From the NCBI GenBank assembly GCA_949775045.1, contig OX459104.1, forward strand, positions 12,323,655 to 12,387,654: a stretch of DNA of 64,000 nucleotides, given 5' to 3'. This document shows positions 61,195 to 64,000 of the stretch, piece after piece. Each line of letters starts with the position of its first letter. Positions within the stretch are counted from its first letter, which is position 1. A program made the position numbers and the translations under genes. Source of the DNA: Metridium senile. Its lineage: Eukaryota > Cnidaria > Anthozoa > Actiniaria > Metridiidae. The notes beneath the pieces were generated by a model, which saw only the letters and a list, made by a program, of their open reading frames with translations, searched no databases and was not told where the DNA came from.

Positions 61195-63626
61195 TACAAA
61201 ATCTTACCGAGAATGCAATATGCCCTATAGGGTGATCTGAAAATGTGTTAAAAAGATCGGGGTTTTCGGCACAACATTTTCGCCTAGACCCTGTGAGCAA
61301 TGTCTGAGAATATTAGAGCATTCTGATAAATGCGCAAGATTTTATTTAGAAAAAACTACAAAATCCTACCTAGAATGCAATATGCCCTATAGGGTGATCT
61401 GAAAATGGGTTAAAAAGATCGGGGTTTTCGGCACAACATTTTCGCCTAGACCCTGTGAGCAATGTCTGAGAATATTAGAGCATTCTGATAAATGCGCCAG
61501 ATTTTATTTAGAAAAAACTACAAAATCCTACCCAGAATGCAATATGCCCTATAGGGTGATCTGAAAATGGGTTAAAAAGATCGGAGTTTTCGGCACAAAA
61601 TTTTCGCCTAGACCCTGTGAGCAATGTCTGAGAATATTAGAGCATTCTGATAAATGGGCAAGATTTTATTTAGAAAAAACTACAAAATCCTACCCAGAAT
61701 GCAATATGCCCTATAGGGTGATCTGAAAATGGGTTAAAAAGATCGGGGGTTTCGGCACAAAATTTTCGCCTAGACCCTGTGAGCAATGTCTGAGAATATT
61801 AGAGCATTCTGATAAATGCGCAAGATTTTATTTAGAAAAAACGTCAAAATCCTACCTAGAATGCAATATGCCCTATAGGGTGATCTGAAAATGGGTTAAA
61901 AAGATCGGAGTTTTCGGCACAAAATTTTCGCCTAGACCCTGTGAGCAATGTCTGAGAATATTAGAGCATTCTGATAAATGCGCAAGATTTTATTTAGAAA
62001 AAACGTCAAAATCCTACCTAGAATGCAATATGCCCTATAGGGTGATCTGAAAATGGGTTAAAAAGATCGGAGTTTTCGGCACAAAATTTTCGCCTAGACC
62101 CTGTGAGCAATGTCTGAGAATATTAGAGCATTCTGATAAATGCGCAAGATTTTATTTAGAAAAAACTACAAAATCCTACCTAGAATGCAATATGCCCTAT
62201 AGGGTGATCTGAAAATGGGTTAAAAAGATCGGGGTTTTCGGCACAACATTTTCGCCTAGACCCTGTGAGCAATGTCTGAGAATATTAGAGCATTCTGATA
62301 AATGCGCCAGATTTTATTTAGAAAAAACTACAAAATCCTACCCAGAATGCAATATGCCCTATAGGGTGATCTGAAAATGGGTTAAAAAGATCGGAGTTGT
62401 CGGCACAAAATTTTCGCCTAGACCCTGTGAGCAATGTCTGAGAATATTAGAGCATTCTGATAAATGGGCAAGATTTTATTTAGAAAAAACTACAAAATCC
62501 TACCCAGAATGCAATATGCCCTATAGGGTGATCTGAAAATGGGTTAAAAAGATCGGGGGTCTCGGCACAAAATTTTCGCCTAGACCCTGTGAGCAATGTC
62601 TGAGAATATTAGAGCATTCTGATAAATGCGCAAGATTTTATTTAGAAAAAACGTCAAAATCCTACCTAGAATGCAATATGCCCTATAGGGTGATCTGAAA
62701 ATGGGTTAAAAAGATCGGGGTTTTCGGCACAAAATTTTCGCCTAGACCCTGTGAGCAATGTCTGAGAATATTAGAGCATTCTGATAAATGCGCCAGATTT
62801 TATTTAGAAAAAACTACAAAATCCTACCCAGAATGCAATATGCCCTATAGGGTGATCTGAAAATGTGTTAAAAAGATCGGGGTTTTCGACTCAAACTGAT
62901 CGCTTAGACCCCGAGAACAATGTCTAGAAATATTTAAGCTTTCTGATATAACCAAAAATTTTTATTTAGGAAAAACTACAAAATCATACCCAGAATGCCT
63001 TATGGCCTTTGGGATTTGCTAAAAATGTGTCAAAACAATCGGGGTTTTCGACTCAAACTGATAGCTAGGACCCTGAGAACAATGTCTAGAAATATATAAG
63101 CTTTCTGATATAACCGAAAAATTCTATTTAGGAAAAACTACAAAATCGTACCCAGAATGCCCTATAGACTACCATAGGGGTCTCTTAAAGTCGTTAAAAA
63201 AATCGGGGTTTTCGACTCAAACTGATCGCTGAGACCCCGAGAACAATGTCTAGAAATATCTAAGCTTTCTGATATAACCGAAACATTTTATTTAGGAAAA
63301 ACTACAAAATCATACCCAGAATGCCTTATGGCCTTAAGGATTTGCTAAAATTGTGTCAAAACAATCGGGGTTTTCGACTCAAACTGATCGCTAGGACCCC
63401 GAGAACAATGTCTAGAAATATCTAAGCTTTCTGATATAACCGAAAAATTTTATTTAGGAAAAACTACAAAATCATACCCAGAATGCCTTATGGCCTTTGG
63501 GATTTGCTAAAAATGTGTCAAAACAATCGGGGTTTTCGACTCAAACTGATAGCTAGGACCCCGAGAACAATGTCTAGAAATATCTAAGCTTTCTGATATA
63601 ACCGAAACATTTTATTTAGGAAAAAC
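61195..63626. repeat. HOR unit A10-BCDEF, 2432 bp, longest A run
   Basis: Starts: A at 61195, 61357, 61519, 61681, 61843, 62005, 62167, 62329, 62491, 62653; B 62815, C 62977, D 63139, E 63303, F 63465. Within the run, the first four monomer variants from 61357 reappear in similar order from 62167, a period of five monomers (810 bp). The 62491 A has CGGGGGTCTCGG and 62329 has a private GAGTTGTCGG. Confidence 0.91.
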
Positions 63627-64000
63627 TACAAAATCTTACCGAGAATGCAATATGCCCTATAGGGTGATCTGAAAATGTGTTAAAAAGATCGGGGTTTTCG
63701 GCACAACATTTTCGCCTAGACCCTGTGAGCAATGTCTGAGAATATTAGAGCATTCTGATAAATGCGCAAGATTTTATTTAGAAAAAACTACAAAATCCTA
63801 CCAAGAATGCAATATGCCCTATAGGGTGATCTGAAAATGGGTTAAAAAGATCGGAGTTTTCGGCACAAAATTTTCGCCTAGACCCTGTGAGCAATGTCTG
63901 AGAATATTAGAGCATTCTGATAAATGCGCCAGATTTTATTTAGAAAAAACGTCAAAATCCTACCTAGAATGCAATATGCCCTATAGGGTGATCTGAAAAT
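63627..64000. repeat. Start of a further HOR unit, cut by the window edge
   Basis: A at 63627 and 63789, then 50 bases of another A from 63951. The 63789 monomer repeats the 47240 combination (CCAAG, GCGCCAG, then GTC), so the unit continues the 47078-type order past the window. Confidence 0.9.

Larger units (their letters stand above)
1..64000. repeat. Satellite DNA array, 162-bp monomers in multi-class higher-order repeats
   Basis: The window is a continuous head-to-tail tandem array: 394 full monomers start at 1, 163, 325, 487, 649, 813 and so on to 63789, with a partial one at 63951. Monomers are 162 bp except class D (164 bp). Three D copies have one extra A (165 bp) and seven monomers lack one base. 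Every monomer starts at TACAAAATC or GTCAAAATC. Box 62-74 (ATCGGGGTTTTCG) and a CAATGTCT segment are shared by nearly all classes. Known of such DNA: arrays of nucleosome-length monomers typically form centromeric or subtelomeric heterochromatin. The location on the chromosome cannot be inferred here. No gene, RNA gene, mobile element or unique spacer was found anywhere, and no inverted monomer was seen. The array continues past both edges. Confidence 0.98.

Noticed and set aside
1..64000. CRISPR array
   Set aside because: Repeats are 162 bp and contiguous, with no unique spacers, and the near-identical units form higher-order groups. This is satellite DNA.
1..64000. CENP-B box (TTCGNNNNANNCGGG)
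   Set aside because: The monomers contain TTCG and CGGG, but not in the required order and spacing on either strand in the consensus of any class.
1..64000. Telomeric repeat, from TTTAGG in non-A monomer ends
   Set aside because: TTTAGG appears once per monomer followed by AAAAAC and never in short tandem copies.
1..64000. Identification with a known 162-bp plant satellite such as tomato TGRI
   Set aside because: Only the length agrees. I cannot compare the sequences here, and length alone is weak evidence. A search of satellite databases with an A and a C monomer would decide it.

Overview
The whole 64,000-base window is one uninterrupted satellite DNA array. It contains 394 complete head-to-tail monomers plus a 50-base partial one at the right edge. 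Almost all monomers are exactly 162 bp; one class is 164 bp. I read the monomer boundaries one by one, and lengths and counts agree: 394 x 162, plus 63 two-base-longer monomers, plus 3 single-base insertions, minus 7 single-base deletions, gives 63,950 bases. No gene, RNA gene, transposon, inversion or unique sequence interrupts it. All monomers point the same way, and the array runs off both ends.

Organism. Nucleosome-sized, AT-rich (about 63% A+T in the A monomer), multi-class satellite DNA in a >64 kb array points to eukaryotic constitutive heterochromatin, either centromeric, pericentromeric or subtelomeric. The sequence does not tell me the species. A plant is plausible on monomer size, but I do not recognise the repeat and do not name a family.

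Monomer classes. I see six main classes, each about 162 bp. A (166 copies) ends in a GGCAC...AAATTTTCGCC half. B (59 copies) has an A-type first half and a non-A second half. C (62), D (63, 164 bp), E (22) and F (22 including one divergent copy) share the non-A half and differ mainly in the first half. The order follows a strict grammar. A repeats 2 to 10 times, then B-C-D follows (488 bp), optionally another B'-C-D, optionally E-F (324 bp), then back to A. Higher-order repeats (HORs) are therefore built from three cassettes: An, BCD and EF.

Layout. Bases 1-13,639 hold a 4.22-kb macro-repeat of 26 monomers: one internally deleted copy, two full copies and one partial copy. Bases 11,852-25,012 are an E/F-free zone built from 974-, 1462/1463-, 1788- and 2112-bp units with larger periods such as 4713 bp. 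Bases 25,013-64,000 are dominated by An-BCDEF units (commonly 9 monomers, 1460 bp), with extra BCD cassettes and A runs of varying length. Single-base markers show tandem and long-range duplications here (1136, 1459, 1784, about 7.1 kb and about 16.5 kb offsets). One pair of divergent monomers at 32,963-33,288 looks like an older relic.

The two 60-codon open frames near 23.7 and 24.7 kb arise because two A monomers share a substitution that removes the single in-frame stop of the A unit. I regard them as by-products of the repeat, not genes. No new enzyme or defence system is present. The notable content is the HOR grammar, the hybrid monomers with switch points in conserved boxes, and the recoverable duplication history.
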